From PALSA-555 sp035468285 (GTDB taxonomy: Bacteria > Actinomycetota > Acidimicrobiia > IMCC26256 > PALSA-555): DNA of 31,222 nucleotides. Within the stretch, counting starts at the first letter, position 1; each line of letters opens with the position of its first letter. Below the pieces are notes generated by a model, which saw nothing but the letters and a program-made list of their open reading frames with translations, did not search any database and was not told where the DNA came from. The position numbers and the translations under genes are program-made. The DNA lies in the NCBI GenBank assembly GCA_035468285.1, contig DATISY010000072.1, positions 1-31,222 on the forward strand, given 5' to 3'. Below are positions 23,141-30,934 of the stretch, piece by piece.

Positions 23141-23338
23141 CGAGCCGCAGTCGCCGGCGAGTCGGCGCCTGAAGTGGGCGGACTACGGAAAGCAGATCGC
23201 CCGGGTGGCGGTCGCCACGCGCCTCGGGTGCCTGTCCTCCGAGCCCGGTACTGCGACCGCCCCAAGCGAATCAGGTCCCGGCGGCGCTGCTGGTTCCGCG
23301 GCGGACGGTCGGCTGCTGCGGCGAGGACCGGGGGGGGC

Positions 23339-24460
23339 CTACGGGGCCGCGGCGAGCATGGTCTCGATGGTGGCGCGATGCGCGATGAGATCGTTGGGGT
23401 CGTCGGGCATCGTCGCCTCGCCGAAGTGGATCGCTCGACGCTGGATCCGGCTCATGATGATCCCGTGGCGGAGGGCGGCGTAGAGCATGTAGAAGTCGAG
23501 GTCCCGCGCGGCATGCCCGGTGAGGGATTCGTAGGTCGTCGCCACGTCGTCGGCGCGCAAGAAGTCCGGCATGCCGGGCAGGCTGAACTGGGCCGCGACG
23601 CCCTCGAAGAAGTGATGCATGAAGATGAGCCACCCGAGGTCGAGCTCCGGGGGACCGAGCGCGGCCATCTCCCAGTCGAGGACGGCGACCGGCTGGAAAT
23701 CCCGATACAGGATGTTGCCGATGCGGGAGTCGCCCCAGCTGAACGTCGTCGGGCTCTCGCGCTCCGGCCAGTGCGCGTCGAGCCAGTCGAAGCAGTCCTC
23801 GAGGAGCGGGATACGCACGCCGTCCGAAACCCACGTGTAGTACTCGCGCTGATCGGCCACGTGGGCCCCGAGGGCGGGCCCCGGGCCGAGCTCCAGGAAC
23901 GAGAAGACCGACGTCGCGTCGGCGATGCCGTGGAGCTCCGCGAGGACGCCGACCGTGGTGTCTTGCAGGCGGCGTTGCTCAACGGGATCGCCCTGGGTGA
24001 GCCAGCTGCCGAAGTTGTACGGCAGCAGGTCCGGCGGGACGAGCCCGTCGACCCGGTCCATCACGAAGAACGGCGAGCCCAGCGGCCCGGGGTCAGGCTC
24101 GGACCAGCGGACCCGCGGCACCGGGACCGATGTGTGGGCCGCCACGAGACGCATGACCCGCGCCTGACGGTCGAGGTCATAGACCGGGAAGACGGGCACC
24201 GCAGTCTCGGGGGGCGCGAGCCGGGCGACGAGACGCTCGGTGCTCCGCTCGCCGCCGCGGCCGGACTCGAGGTCGAGGAGGATCGTCTCGCTCGAGAGCC
24301 CGTTCGACGACGGTATTTCGAACTGCACGATCTGGGGTGCGGCGTCCGCTGGCAGCTGGGACGCGAGCCAGCCTTCCAGCTCGGCCCGGAGCGTCTCGTG
24401 ATCCCGGGTCGAGGTCTGAGGGCGTCCGAGCGTCAGTCCATCGTCGTCGGATTCGATCAT
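23339..24460 (-). CDS. Phosphotransferase family protein (APH/ACAD10-like kinase fold)
   Basis: 373 residues with an aminoglycoside-phosphotransferase fold. The catalytic loop reads SWGDSRIGN (residues 241-249): Asp244 and Asn249 are kept, but the HGD histidine is Trp242. VLDWEMA (Asp262) is the metal-binding DFG equivalent. Related 'WGD' proteins are common in actinobacteria and mycobacteria beside acyl-CoA dehydrogenases and catabolic genes, so a small hydroxy-substrate kinase role is more likely than antibiotic resistance. It diverges from the amidohydrolase gene. A TAGACC seven bases before the ATG may be its -10. Confidence 0.87.
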   Translation of the reverse strand: MIESDDDGLTLGRPQTSTRDHETLRAELEGWLASQLPADAAPQIVQFEIPSSNGLSSETILLDLESGRGGERSTERLVARLAPPETAVPVFPVYDLDRQARVMRLVAAHTSVPVPRVRWSEPDPGPLGSPFFVMDRVDGLVPPDLLPYNFGSWLTQGDPVEQRRLQDTTVGVLAELHGIADATSVFSFLELGPGPALGAHVADQREYYTWVSDGVRIPLLEDCFDWLDAHWPERESPTTFSWGDSRIGNILYRDFQPVAVLDWEMAALGPPELDLGWLIFMHHFFEGVAAQFSLPGMPDFLRADDVATTYESLTGHAARDLDFYMLYAALRHGIIMSRIQRRAIHFGEATMPDDPNDLIAHRATIETMLAAAP

Positions 24461-24529
24461 CGGGGGTCGGTCTAGCAGTCGACGGTCCCCCCCGCCCGGG
24501 GCCCGACCGCGCCGGCGCGGTGGCTCCTC

Positions 24530-24535
24530 TACGCT
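24530..24535 (+). promoter_or_regulatory. -10 element (TACGCT) for the leaderless amidohydrolase gene
   Basis: TACGCT ends seven bases before GTG 24543, in the 82-base divergent gap with the phosphotransferase gene. Confidence 0.45.
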
Positions 24536-24542
24536 GGTTGCC

Positions 24543-25721
24543 GTGGACCTCGACTACCTCGCCTTCGACGCCGACAACCACTACTACGAGGCGCTCGACG
24601 CCTTCACCCGACATCTGGACCCTCGGCTGGGCACCCGGTGCGTGCAGTGGGCCGAGATCAACGGTCGCCATTACCACGTCGTGGGTGGCCGGGTCAGCCA
24701 CGCCGTGGTGAACCCGACGTTCGACCCGGTGGCCAAAGCCGGAGCGCTTCACGACTACTTCCGGGGTAACCCGGAGGGGAAGTCACCCCTCGAGTTTCTC
24801 CGGGCCCGGGAGCCGATCCGTGCCGACTATCGCGATCGCGAGACCCGCCTCGAGACGTTGGATGAGTTCGGCTTGGAATCGATCTGGTTGTTCCCGACGC
24901 TCGGGATCCTCTACGAGGAGCTGCTGAAGGACGACCCCGAAGCAGTCACGCTCACGTTCACCGCGTTCAACCGGTGGCTCGACGAGGACTGGGGCGTCAA
25001 CTACCAGGACCGGATCTACGCCGCCCCCTATCTCTCCCTGTGCGACGTGGACTGGGCCGTCCAGGAGCTGGAATGGGCCTTGGATCGGGACGCGCGAGTC
25101 ATTGTCATGCGACCCGCCGCGCCGACCACCGCGGCCGGGCAGCTGCCGCCGACCCACTCGACGTTCGATCCGTTCTGGGCGAGAGTCAACGAGGCCGGCG
25201 TGACCGTGGTGGTCCACGCGGGGGACAGCGGCTACTCCTCGCAGGGCTACGCCAACGACGGGTTCGCGGCCACGTTCGAAGGGGCCGGGCGACCGTCGAT
25301 CCGGATGCTGGCGATCGAGCGCGCCGCGTACGACTTCCTGCTGACCCTGTCGTTCGACCAGATGTTCGACCGCTTCCCGAACCTGCGGGTCGCGTCTGTG
25401 GAGAACGGCTCGGAGTTCCTCCCCGACCTGTTCCACAAGCTCGCGTCGGCGCAGCGCAAGATGCCGGGGTACTTCCGGGAGGATCCCGCCGACCAGTTCC
25501 GGCGCCACGTCTGGATCAATCCCTTCTGGGAGGACGACCCGTACCAGATCATCGACCTCATGGGTTCGGACCGGGTCATCTTCGGCTCGGACTGGCCCCA
25601 CATCGAGGGAATCCCACGCCCCCTCGACTATGTCAACGAACTCAAGGAACTCGACGACCCCGACCGTCGACGTGTCTTGCGCGACAACGCGATCGAGCTC
25701 ACGCGGCGGCGACCGGCGTGA
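24543..25721 (+). CDS. Amidohydrolase-2 family metal-dependent hydrolase
   Basis: 392 residues. The N-terminal strand FDADNHYYEALDAF replaces the classical DxHxH with D-N-H-Y, a form common in actinobacterial amidohydrolase-2 proteins. Later elements are VVVHAGDSG (metal-ligand His), RVASVENGSEFLPDL and the C-terminal IFGSDWPHIEG (catalytic Asp). Family members hydrolyse or decarboxylate ring and side-chain carboxylates with a divalent metal; the substrate here is unknown. GTG start; the stop overlaps the VOC gene start (GTGA), so the two are coupled and probably share a pathway. Confidence 0.88.
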   Translation: MDLDYLAFDADNHYYEALDAFTRHLDPRLGTRCVQWAEINGRHYHVVGGRVSHAVVNPTFDPVAKAGALHDYFRGNPEGKSPLEFLRAREPIRADYRDRETRLETLDEFGLESIWLFPTLGILYEELLKDDPEAVTLTFTAFNRWLDEDWGVNYQDRIYAAPYLSLCDVDWAVQELEWALDRDARVIVMRPAAPTTAAGQLPPTHSTFDPFWARVNEAGVTVVVHAGDSGYSSQGYANDGFAATFEGAGRPSIRMLAIERAAYDFLLTLSFDQMFDRFPNLRVASVENGSEFLPDLFHKLASAQRKMPGYFREDPADQFRRHVWINPFWEDDPYQIIDLMGSDRVIFGSDWPHIEGIPRPLDYVNELKELDDPDRRRVLRDNAIELTRRRPA

Positions 25722-26218
25722 GCCACGCCCAGGTCGAGGCCACCTCACGTGAGGAGGAGTGGGCGGACCTCCGGGCCCGGTACCTGCAGGCCAAGGACGA
25801 CCGACCCGAGACGACGGCGCGTGGCGTCCATCACGTGGCGTTGCTGAGCCGTGACGTCGAACGGACGATCCGCTTCTACCAGGAGCTCCTCGGCTTCCCG
25901 CTGACCGACCTGTTCGAGAACCGTGACTACCCGGGATCGACCCACTTCTTCTTCGACATCGGGAACGGCAACGCCCTGGCGTTCTTCGATTTCCCCCGTC
26001 TCGATCTCGGCGAATACGCCGAGGTGCTCGGCGGGCTGCATCACCTCGCGATCTCGGTCCTGCCGGACCGGTGGGAGGTGCTGCGCCGCCGCCTCGACGA
26101 CGCCGGCGTCGAAGTGCAGAACATCGACTCCTCGCTGTACTTCCGCGACCCGGATGGAGCGCGCGTCGAGCTGATCAGCGACCCGCTCGGCAACCTCTAC
26201 GGCAACTCCGTCCTCTGA
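25718..26218 (+). CDS. VOC family (glyoxalase/dioxygenase-fold) protein
   Basis: 166 residues. After a 30-residue helical lead, one VOC unit starts at GVHHVALLSRDVERTIRFYQELLGFPL (metal ligand His). It continues with THFFFDIGNGNALAFF, GLHHLAISV (second His) and RDPDGARVELIS (Glu). VOC proteins bind a divalent metal and act as isomerases, lyases or dioxygenases; the reaction is unknown. GTG start overlaps the amidohydrolase stop, suggesting a two-gene catabolic unit. Confidence 0.9.
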   Translation: MSHAQVEATSREEEWADLRARYLQAKDDRPETTARGVHHVALLSRDVERTIRFYQELLGFPLTDLFENRDYPGSTHFFFDIGNGNALAFFDFPRLDLGEYAEVLGGLHHLAISVLPDRWEVLRRRLDDAGVEVQNIDSSLYFRDPDGARVELISDPLGNLYGNSVL

Positions 26219-26246
26219 CCCCGCGGTCGTCGCCCGGTCCGACGGG

Positions 26247-26252
26247 TAGGGT
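26247..26252 (+). promoter_or_regulatory. -10 element (TAGGGT) for the PIG-L gene
   Basis: TAGGGT ends eight bases before ATG 26261, in the 42-base gap after the VOC gene, suggesting a separate transcript. Confidence 0.45.
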
Positions 26253-26260
26253 CGCTCGCA

Positions 26261-26980
26261 ATGCCGCCCGACCCAGAGATCGAACGAGTCCTCGTCGTCA
26301 CCGCGCATCCCGACGACGTCGATTTCGGCGTCGCGGGGAGTGTCGCCGCCTGGACCGACGCGGGAATCCACGTCACCTACTGCCTGTGCACCGACGGTGA
26401 GGCGGGCGGCGCGGACCCCACCATCTCCCGGGCGGAGATGGCGGAGATCCGCCGCGCCGAGCAGACCGCGGCGGCGAAGGTCGTCGGCGTGGACGAGGTG
26501 GTGTTCCTCGGTCATGCCGATGGGCGGCTCCAACCGACCCTGGAGCTGCGCCGCGACGTGAGCCGGGTGATCCGCCAGGTCCGTCCTCAACGGGTCGTCA
26601 CACAGTCCCCCGACCGGAACTATCAAAGGATCTACGCCAGTCACCCGGATCACCTCGCCGCGGGGGAGGCGGCGCTCTGCGCGGTCTACCCGGACGCCCG
26701 CAACCCCTTCGCTCACCCCGAGCTACTCGACGCCGAAGGGCTCGAGCCCTGGACGGTGCCGGAGACGTGGCTCATGGCCGCCGAGGCGGCGAACCGGTTC
26801 GTGGACGTGACCGACACGTTCGAGCGCAAGATCGACGCGCTCCGCAGCCATGTCAGCCAGCACAACGATTGGGACGCGATCGCGGACATGATCCGAGGCT
26901 GGCTGACGGCAAACGCGAGGCAGGCCGGCTTTCCCGAAGGGCGCCTCGCGGAGGGCTTCTTCGGTCTCCCGACCGGCTGA
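26261..26980 (+). CDS. PIG-L/LmbE family zinc-dependent deacetylase
   Basis: 239 residues. The zinc/catalytic motif AHPDD (15-19) and a second histidine motif SHPDH (127-131) are both present. Family members remove acetyl groups from N-acetylglucosamine-linked substrates, as in mycothiol synthesis (MshB) or bacillithiol, and also from mycothiol conjugates (Mca). Length and sequence do not settle which. The upstream maleylpyruvate isomerase-family gene hints at a mycothiol-using cell but is not in the same operon. Its end is convergent with the alcohol dehydrogenase gene. Confidence 0.9.
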   Translation: MPPDPEIERVLVVTAHPDDVDFGVAGSVAAWTDAGIHVTYCLCTDGEAGGADPTISRAEMAEIRRAEQTAAAKVVGVDEVVFLGHADGRLQPTLELRRDVSRVIRQVRPQRVVTQSPDRNYQRIYASHPDHLAAGEAALCAVYPDARNPFAHPELLDAEGLEPWTVPETWLMAAEAANRFVDVTDTFERKIDALRSHVSQHNDWDAIADMIRGWLTANARQAGFPEGRLAEGFFGLPTG

Positions 26981-26991
26981 CTGGCTCGCCG

Positions 26992-28068
26992 TCAGCTGAT
27001 GATGCTGCGGATCACCTCACCGGCTTGCATGGCTTTGAACGCGTCGTTGATCTCGTCGAGCTTCATCCGCCGCGAAACCATGTCGCCGAGGTCGAGCCGT
27101 CCTTGCTCGACGAGGCCGATCAGCCGAGGAAAGTCCCGGTTCACCTGCGCGGACCCGTAGACGGTGCCGAGGATCCGCTTCTCCTGGAGGACCAACGGCA
27201 TGCTCGGGATCTCGATGGTCTGGTCAAACCGGGGCACACCGACGACCACGCACGCACCGCCAGCCCGCGTCATGTCGAACGCCTGCTGCACGGTCTTCGG
27301 GTTGCCGATGACCTCGAACGCGTAGTCGGCGCCGCGGCCGCCGGTCAGCGCCTGTACCTCCGCGGTCGCGTTCCCGTCCGTGGGGTCGATCGTGTCGGTC
27401 GCGCCAAGTTGGAGCGCGGTCTTGCGCTTCAGCTCGACCGGGTCGATCGCAATGATGCGGGCCGCGCCCGCGATCTTCGCGCCCTGGATGACGGCTTGGC
27501 CCACGCCGCCGCAGCCGACGACGGCGACCGTCGATCCCGGCACCACCTTCGCGGTGTTGAGCGCGGCGCCGACACCCGTGGTCACGCCGCACCCGATGAG
27601 CGCGAGCTGCTCGTCGGGGAGGTCCGTCTCGACCTTGACGAGCGAGATCTCGTCGCAGGTCATGACGTCGGAGAAAGTCCCGAGGCCGGTCATGGCCATG
27701 AGGGGCGTGCCGTCGTTGCGGGTGGCGCGGGGGGTGCCCATCACCACGTAGGTCTGCTCGCAGAGGTTCGACTGTCCGTTGCGGCAGTACCAGCACACAC
27801 CGCAGGCCGGGATGAACGAGCCGATGACCCGGTCCCCGGGCTTGACCCGGGAGACCTCGGCGCCGACGTCTTCGACCACACCCGCGCCTTCGTGCCCGAG
27901 GATCGCCGGCGGCGGCATCGGCAGGGTCCCGTTGATCACCGACAGGTCGGAGTGGCAGACGCCGCTGGCCATAACCCGGACGACGACGTCACGGGGCCCC
28001 GGGTCGGCGGCCGCGACGTCCTCGACGACGAGATCGCCGTCTTGTTCCACGAAGATGGCTGCACGCAT
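26992..28068 (-). CDS. Zinc-dependent alcohol dehydrogenase (MDR superfamily)
   Basis: 358 residues. Catalytic zinc ligands: Cys38 (SGVCHSD) and His59-Glu60 (GHEGAG), with the third in GCGVTTG. The structural zinc lobe has Cys89/92/95/103 (CGVCWYCRNGQSNLC). The Rossmann motif is VGCGGVGQ, and IAIDP marks an NAD-preferring acidic site. The full pattern matches the class III-like/NDMA-dependent alcohol dehydrogenase group of actinobacteria. Substrate unknown. ATG 28068 follows GGGAGAA and lies 13 bases after the SMP-30 stop. It is the last gene of a redoxin / SMP-30 / ADH operon. Confidence 0.92.
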   Translation of the reverse strand: MRAAIFVEQDGDLVVEDVAAADPGPRDVVVRVMASGVCHSDLSVINGTLPMPPPAILGHEGAGVVEDVGAEVSRVKPGDRVIGSFIPACGVCWYCRNGQSNLCEQTYVVMGTPRATRNDGTPLMAMTGLGTFSDVMTCDEISLVKVETDLPDEQLALIGCGVTTGVGAALNTAKVVPGSTVAVVGCGGVGQAVIQGAKIAGAARIIAIDPVELKRKTALQLGATDTIDPTDGNATAEVQALTGGRGADYAFEVIGNPKTVQQAFDMTRAGGACVVVGVPRFDQTIEIPSMPLVLQEKRILGTVYGSAQVNRDFPRLIGLVEQGRLDLGDMVSRRMKLDEINDAFKAMQAGEVIRSIIS

Positions 28069-28081
28069 AGGGGTTCTCCCT

Positions 28082-28990
28082 CTAGATCGCCGGGGCGGTC
28101 GCGGCGAAGGTATCAGGGTGCGGCCAGGGGTGCAGTGGCAGCCCCGGTGCGGGGAGGCCCTCCCAGGCGACGACCTGACCCGGGATCCCATCGGTCGCGA
28201 AGAGGGTCCGCCCGTCGCGGCCCCCGAAACAGCAGTTGGTGGTCACCCCCCGTCCCGGGATGGCGAGGAACTCGACCTCGACGCCGCTGGGCTCGAAGAC
28301 GCGGACGCCGTGCGCGGCAGTGTTCGCGACATAGAGGCGGCCGTCCACGTCGACGCAGAGCCCGTCACCGGCCTGACCCCCGACGGTCTCGGTGATCCAG
28401 CGGCGACCGCCGTCGGGCTCGAGCCGCACGACGCCGCGGCCCTCAACGACGACGGGCGTGCCGTCGGGCTCGAGCGCGATGCCGTTGCAATACACGAACC
28501 CGTCCGCCGCGACGCGCCGCGTGCCGTCGGGAGCCAGGACGTGCACTCGCCCGACGGGGTCGTCGGACGGCGGAAACGGCGGCGGATCGGTGAACCACAG
28601 GGAACCGTCCGCCGTGACGACGAGGTCGTTCGGCGCCCGGTACCCCACGTCGGTCACGTAGGTCACGTGGCCGTCGGCGCTGACCCGCTGGATGCCCGGT
28701 GTGACAGGACGGTATGGCGGTGGGTCGTCGGGATACAGGTTCGTGGACCCGAAGTCGATGCCGCCGTTCTGGGTGACGAGGAAGCCGCCGTCGGTGCACG
28801 CCAGCGCGGCGTTGGCGCCACCCCCGACAAGGGCGAGACGCGCGACGTGGCCGTTATGCAGATCGATGCGCTCCACCGCGCCGTCGGCGACAGACGTGCA
28901 GACCAGCGCATCGCCCTCATCGCTGGAGCCAGGGCACCACACCGGGCCCTCGGGGAAGCGGATCCCGGTGGCGACGACCTCTGGCGTCAC
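28082..28990 (-). CDS. SMP-30/gluconolactonase-like (LRE) family protein
   Basis: 302 residues, six-bladed beta-propeller. The opening ATGIRFPEGPVW carries the metal-binding Glu. RAPNDLVVTADGSLWFTD has the Asn of the site, and YCNGIALEPDGT and GDGLCVDVDGRLYVAN complete it. Members hydrolyse sugar or other lactones with a calcium or zinc ion. GTG 28990 is chosen because it overlaps the upstream stop (GTGA). It sits between the redoxin selenoprotein and the alcohol dehydrogenase, suggesting lactone opening in the same pathway; this is inferred. Confidence 0.9.
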   Translation of the reverse strand: MTPEVVATGIRFPEGPVWCPGSSDEGDALVCTSVADGAVERIDLHNGHVARLALVGGGANAALACTDGGFLVTQNGGIDFGSTNLYPDDPPPYRPVTPGIQRVSADGHVTYVTDVGYRAPNDLVVTADGSLWFTDPPPFPPSDDPVGRVHVLAPDGTRRVAADGFVYCNGIALEPDGTPVVVEGRGVVRLEPDGGRRWITETVGGQAGDGLCVDVDGRLYVANTAAHGVRVFEPSGVEVEFLAIPGRGVTTNCCFGGRDGRTLFATDGIPGQVVAWEGLPAPGLPLHPWPHPDTFAATAPAI

Positions 28991-30027
28991 GCCCCGTAGC
29001 CGGGTCGGCCGGCCGCCTCCCACTCCTGGTAGAAGTCGAAGAAGGCTTGCCCGAACGGGTCCTCGCCCCGAATCGGCATGGAGCCGCGCTGGATGGTCCA
29101 GTCGTTCGGGGCGAGTGTCCGCGCTCTGGCCAGGTGCCGTCCGGCGGCGTCGCGATCACCGGCGCGGAAGAGGTGCATGGCGAGGCGACGCTCGGCCCGG
29201 GCGCGCTGCAAGTCGGGATCGGGCAAGACCTGGCGTTCGCGTACCTCGTCGTCCCGGAGGGGGGCGACGTCGGCGTCGACCCAGCGGCGCAGCGCGGCGT
29301 GATGGATCGACGAATCGATCTGGGTGAAATCGCGGAACTTGTCGTCGGCGGGCGCGATGGCCGGAGGTCGGACGATGCGGTCGTGCTCGTCGATCCAGAC
29401 GGTGGTCGGGATGTTCAGGATGCCGTACGCCTCGGCGACGAGGTGATCGCGGTCGACCAGCACTGGGTACGTGAGCGGGACCGGGGTCTCCTCACGTGCC
29501 CACTGGTGCACGGCCGCGAGATCCTCGTCGAGCGCGACTGCGAGCAGCACCAGGCCTTTCGGCCCGAGCTCCTCGTACAGCTCCTGCCACACGGGCAGGT
29601 CCCAGCGGCACCCTCACCACGACGCCCACGCGATCAGCAGTCGCTTGCGGCCCGCGAAGTCGGCGAGTGCGACCGGGTTCCCGTCGAGATCCGGGAGCGT
29701 GAAGGGGGGCGCGGTCAGCGAGCCCAACTGGGCAGCGACGTCGGACGGTGCATCGCCGAGGACGGCGAGGCCCGCCGCGGGCTCGAGCGCGACAGGCCGA
29801 CCGAGCGCGTCGGCGAACGCCCGGAGGTCGATCTGGGGACCCTGCGCGAGCGCCTCTCGGTTCCGCACAAGGATGCACACGTTGTCGCGGCAGAGCCCTT
29901 CCGGCTTGAGCGTCCAGCCGGTGGCGCGGGCCAAGTCGTCCCCGTCGACGCGCAGGGTGTCGCCGCTCGGGGTCGCGTGCACGACCGTGACCCGGTCCTG
30001 ATCGACGATCGTCGCGGTGTCAGCCAC
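28987..30027 (-). CDS. Redoxin/TlpA-ResA-like selenoprotein, in-frame TGA read as selenocysteine (WASW-U-GC)
   Basis: One continuous frame interrupted only by TGA at 29614-29616 (residue 138): 137 residues, U, then 208 more, 346 in all. An N-terminal domain has paired cysteines (GLCRDNVC). A thioredoxin fold follows: APPFTLPDLDGNPVALADFAGRKRLLIAWASW-U-GCRWDLPVWQELYEEL, and the cis-proline is in NIPTTVWI. The C-terminal part is helical and TPR-like. Selenocysteine replaces the first Cys of a CGC redox motif. Fourteen bases after the TGA a 6-bp stem with loop CGUGU fits a bacterial SECIS. I recall an NCBI family named for a WAxxUGC motif. GTG start; coupled to the SMP-30 gene. selA/B/C must lie elsewhere. 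Confidence 0.85.
29583..29599 (-). promoter_or_regulatory. Candidate bacterial SECIS hairpin
   Basis: On the minus strand CCTGCC, loop CGTGT, GGCAGG. The apical loop starts 21 bases after the TGA and has G as its second base, as bacterial SECIS loops do. The stem is coding sequence. Confidence 0.6.
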
Positions 30028-30033
30028 CCGGTC

Positions 30034-30039
30034 AACCTA
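30034..30039 (-). promoter_or_regulatory. -10 element (TAGGTT) for the leaderless selenoprotein operon
   Basis: TAGGTT on the minus strand ends six bases before GTG 30027, in the 33-base divergent gap. Confidence 0.45.
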
Positions 30040-30048
30040 CCGCCGTCG

Positions 30049-30054
30049 TAGGCT
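30049..30054 (+). promoter_or_regulatory. -10 element (TAGGCT) for the leaderless SDR gene
   Basis: TAGGCT ends six bases before ATG 30061. It is only nine bases from the opposing -10, so the two promoters overlap back to back. Confidence 0.45.
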
Positions 30055-30060
30055 CCGCGC

Positions 30061-30876
30061 ATGGGGCTCCTCGACGACAAGGCCGCGATCGTCACCGGTG
30101 GTGGCGGCGGAATCGGCCGGGGCATCGCCGAGCGGTTCGCGTCGGAGGGCGCGTCCGTCATCGTGGCGGAGCTCGATCCCGGACGAGCGCAGGACACGGT
30201 GGAGGCGATCCGGGCGGCGGGCGGCACCGCGTTCGGTGTCGTCGCCGACGTCCGCGAGCCACGTGATGTGCAGCGGGTCCTGCGGGCGGCGCTGGAGGAG
30301 CGGGGCCGGGTCGATGTGCTGGTGAACAACGTCGGCCACTACGGCGGTACCCGGAAGGCCTTTCACGAATCGACACCGGAGGACTGGCTCGACCTGTACC
30401 GGGTGAACCTCGAGCACGTGCTGCTGTGCAGTCGGGCGGTCCTTGGACCGATGGTCGAGCAGGGGAGCGGGACGATCGTCAACGTGTCGACGATCGAGGC
30501 GTTCCGGGGTATCCCCACCCGGGCGGTGTACGCCGCGTTCAAGGCCGGCATCACCGGGTTCACCAAGAGCCTGGCGCTCGAGTACGCGCAGCACGGGATC
30601 CGAGTCAACGCCATGGCCCCAGACGTGACGGAAACCCTGCAGGTCCCGTACTCCCAGTGGGTCACGCCGCAAGACGAGGCGATGATCCCGGTCTGGGTCC
30701 CCGTGGGCCGGTTCGGGACGCCGTCCGATGTTGCCGGGGTGGCCCTGTTCCTCGCGTCTGAGCTGGCCGCGTTCGTGACCGGCACCACGGTCCACGTCGA
30801 CGGTGGGACCTTCGCCGCGGGCGGCTGGTTCCGGACCGAAGAGGGAGGCTGGACGAACCGGCCCCGCCGACCGTGA
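30061..30876 (+). CDS. Short-chain dehydrogenase/reductase (SDR)
   Basis: 271 residues, classical SDR. Cofactor motif TGGGGGIG (12-19), NNVG (89-92) and the catalytic Ser143, Tyr157 and Lys161 (YAAFK) are all present. Glu37 after the second strand (AELDP) suggests NAD rather than NADP preference. The C-terminus VHVDGGTFAAGGWF is typical of 3-oxoacyl reductase-like SDRs. Substrate unknown. It is divergent from the selenoprotein operon with a 33-base gap, so the two units may be co-regulated in one catabolic locus. Confidence 0.92.
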   Translation: MGLLDDKAAIVTGGGGGIGRGIAERFASEGASVIVAELDPGRAQDTVEAIRAAGGTAFGVVADVREPRDVQRVLRAALEERGRVDVLVNNVGHYGGTRKAFHESTPEDWLDLYRVNLEHVLLCSRAVLGPMVEQGSGTIVNVSTIEAFRGIPTRAVYAAFKAGITGFTKSLALEYAQHGIRVNAMAPDVTETLQVPYSQWVTPQDEAMIPVWVPVGRFGTPSDVAGVALFLASELAAFVTGTTVHVDGGTFAAGGWFRTEEGGWTNRPRRP

Positions 30877-30922
30877 TCGGCGACGCTGCCCGCCCAGCGG
30901 TCGCGCACGTGGAGGGTTCCGG

Positions 30923-30928
30923 TACCGT
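30923..30928 (+). promoter_or_regulatory. -10 element (TACCGT) for the leaderless histidine phosphatase gene
   Basis: TACCGT ends six bases before GTG 30935. Confidence 0.45.
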
Positions 30929-30934
30929 GCCGCT

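Noticed and set aside
29614..29616. Reading the TGA in the redoxin as a simple nonsense mutation or as the border of two genes
   Set aside because: The frame, thioredoxin-fold motifs and coding character continue without a break, the stop replaces exactly the catalytic Cys, and a SECIS-like hairpin follows. A sequencing error is not excluded but is less likely.
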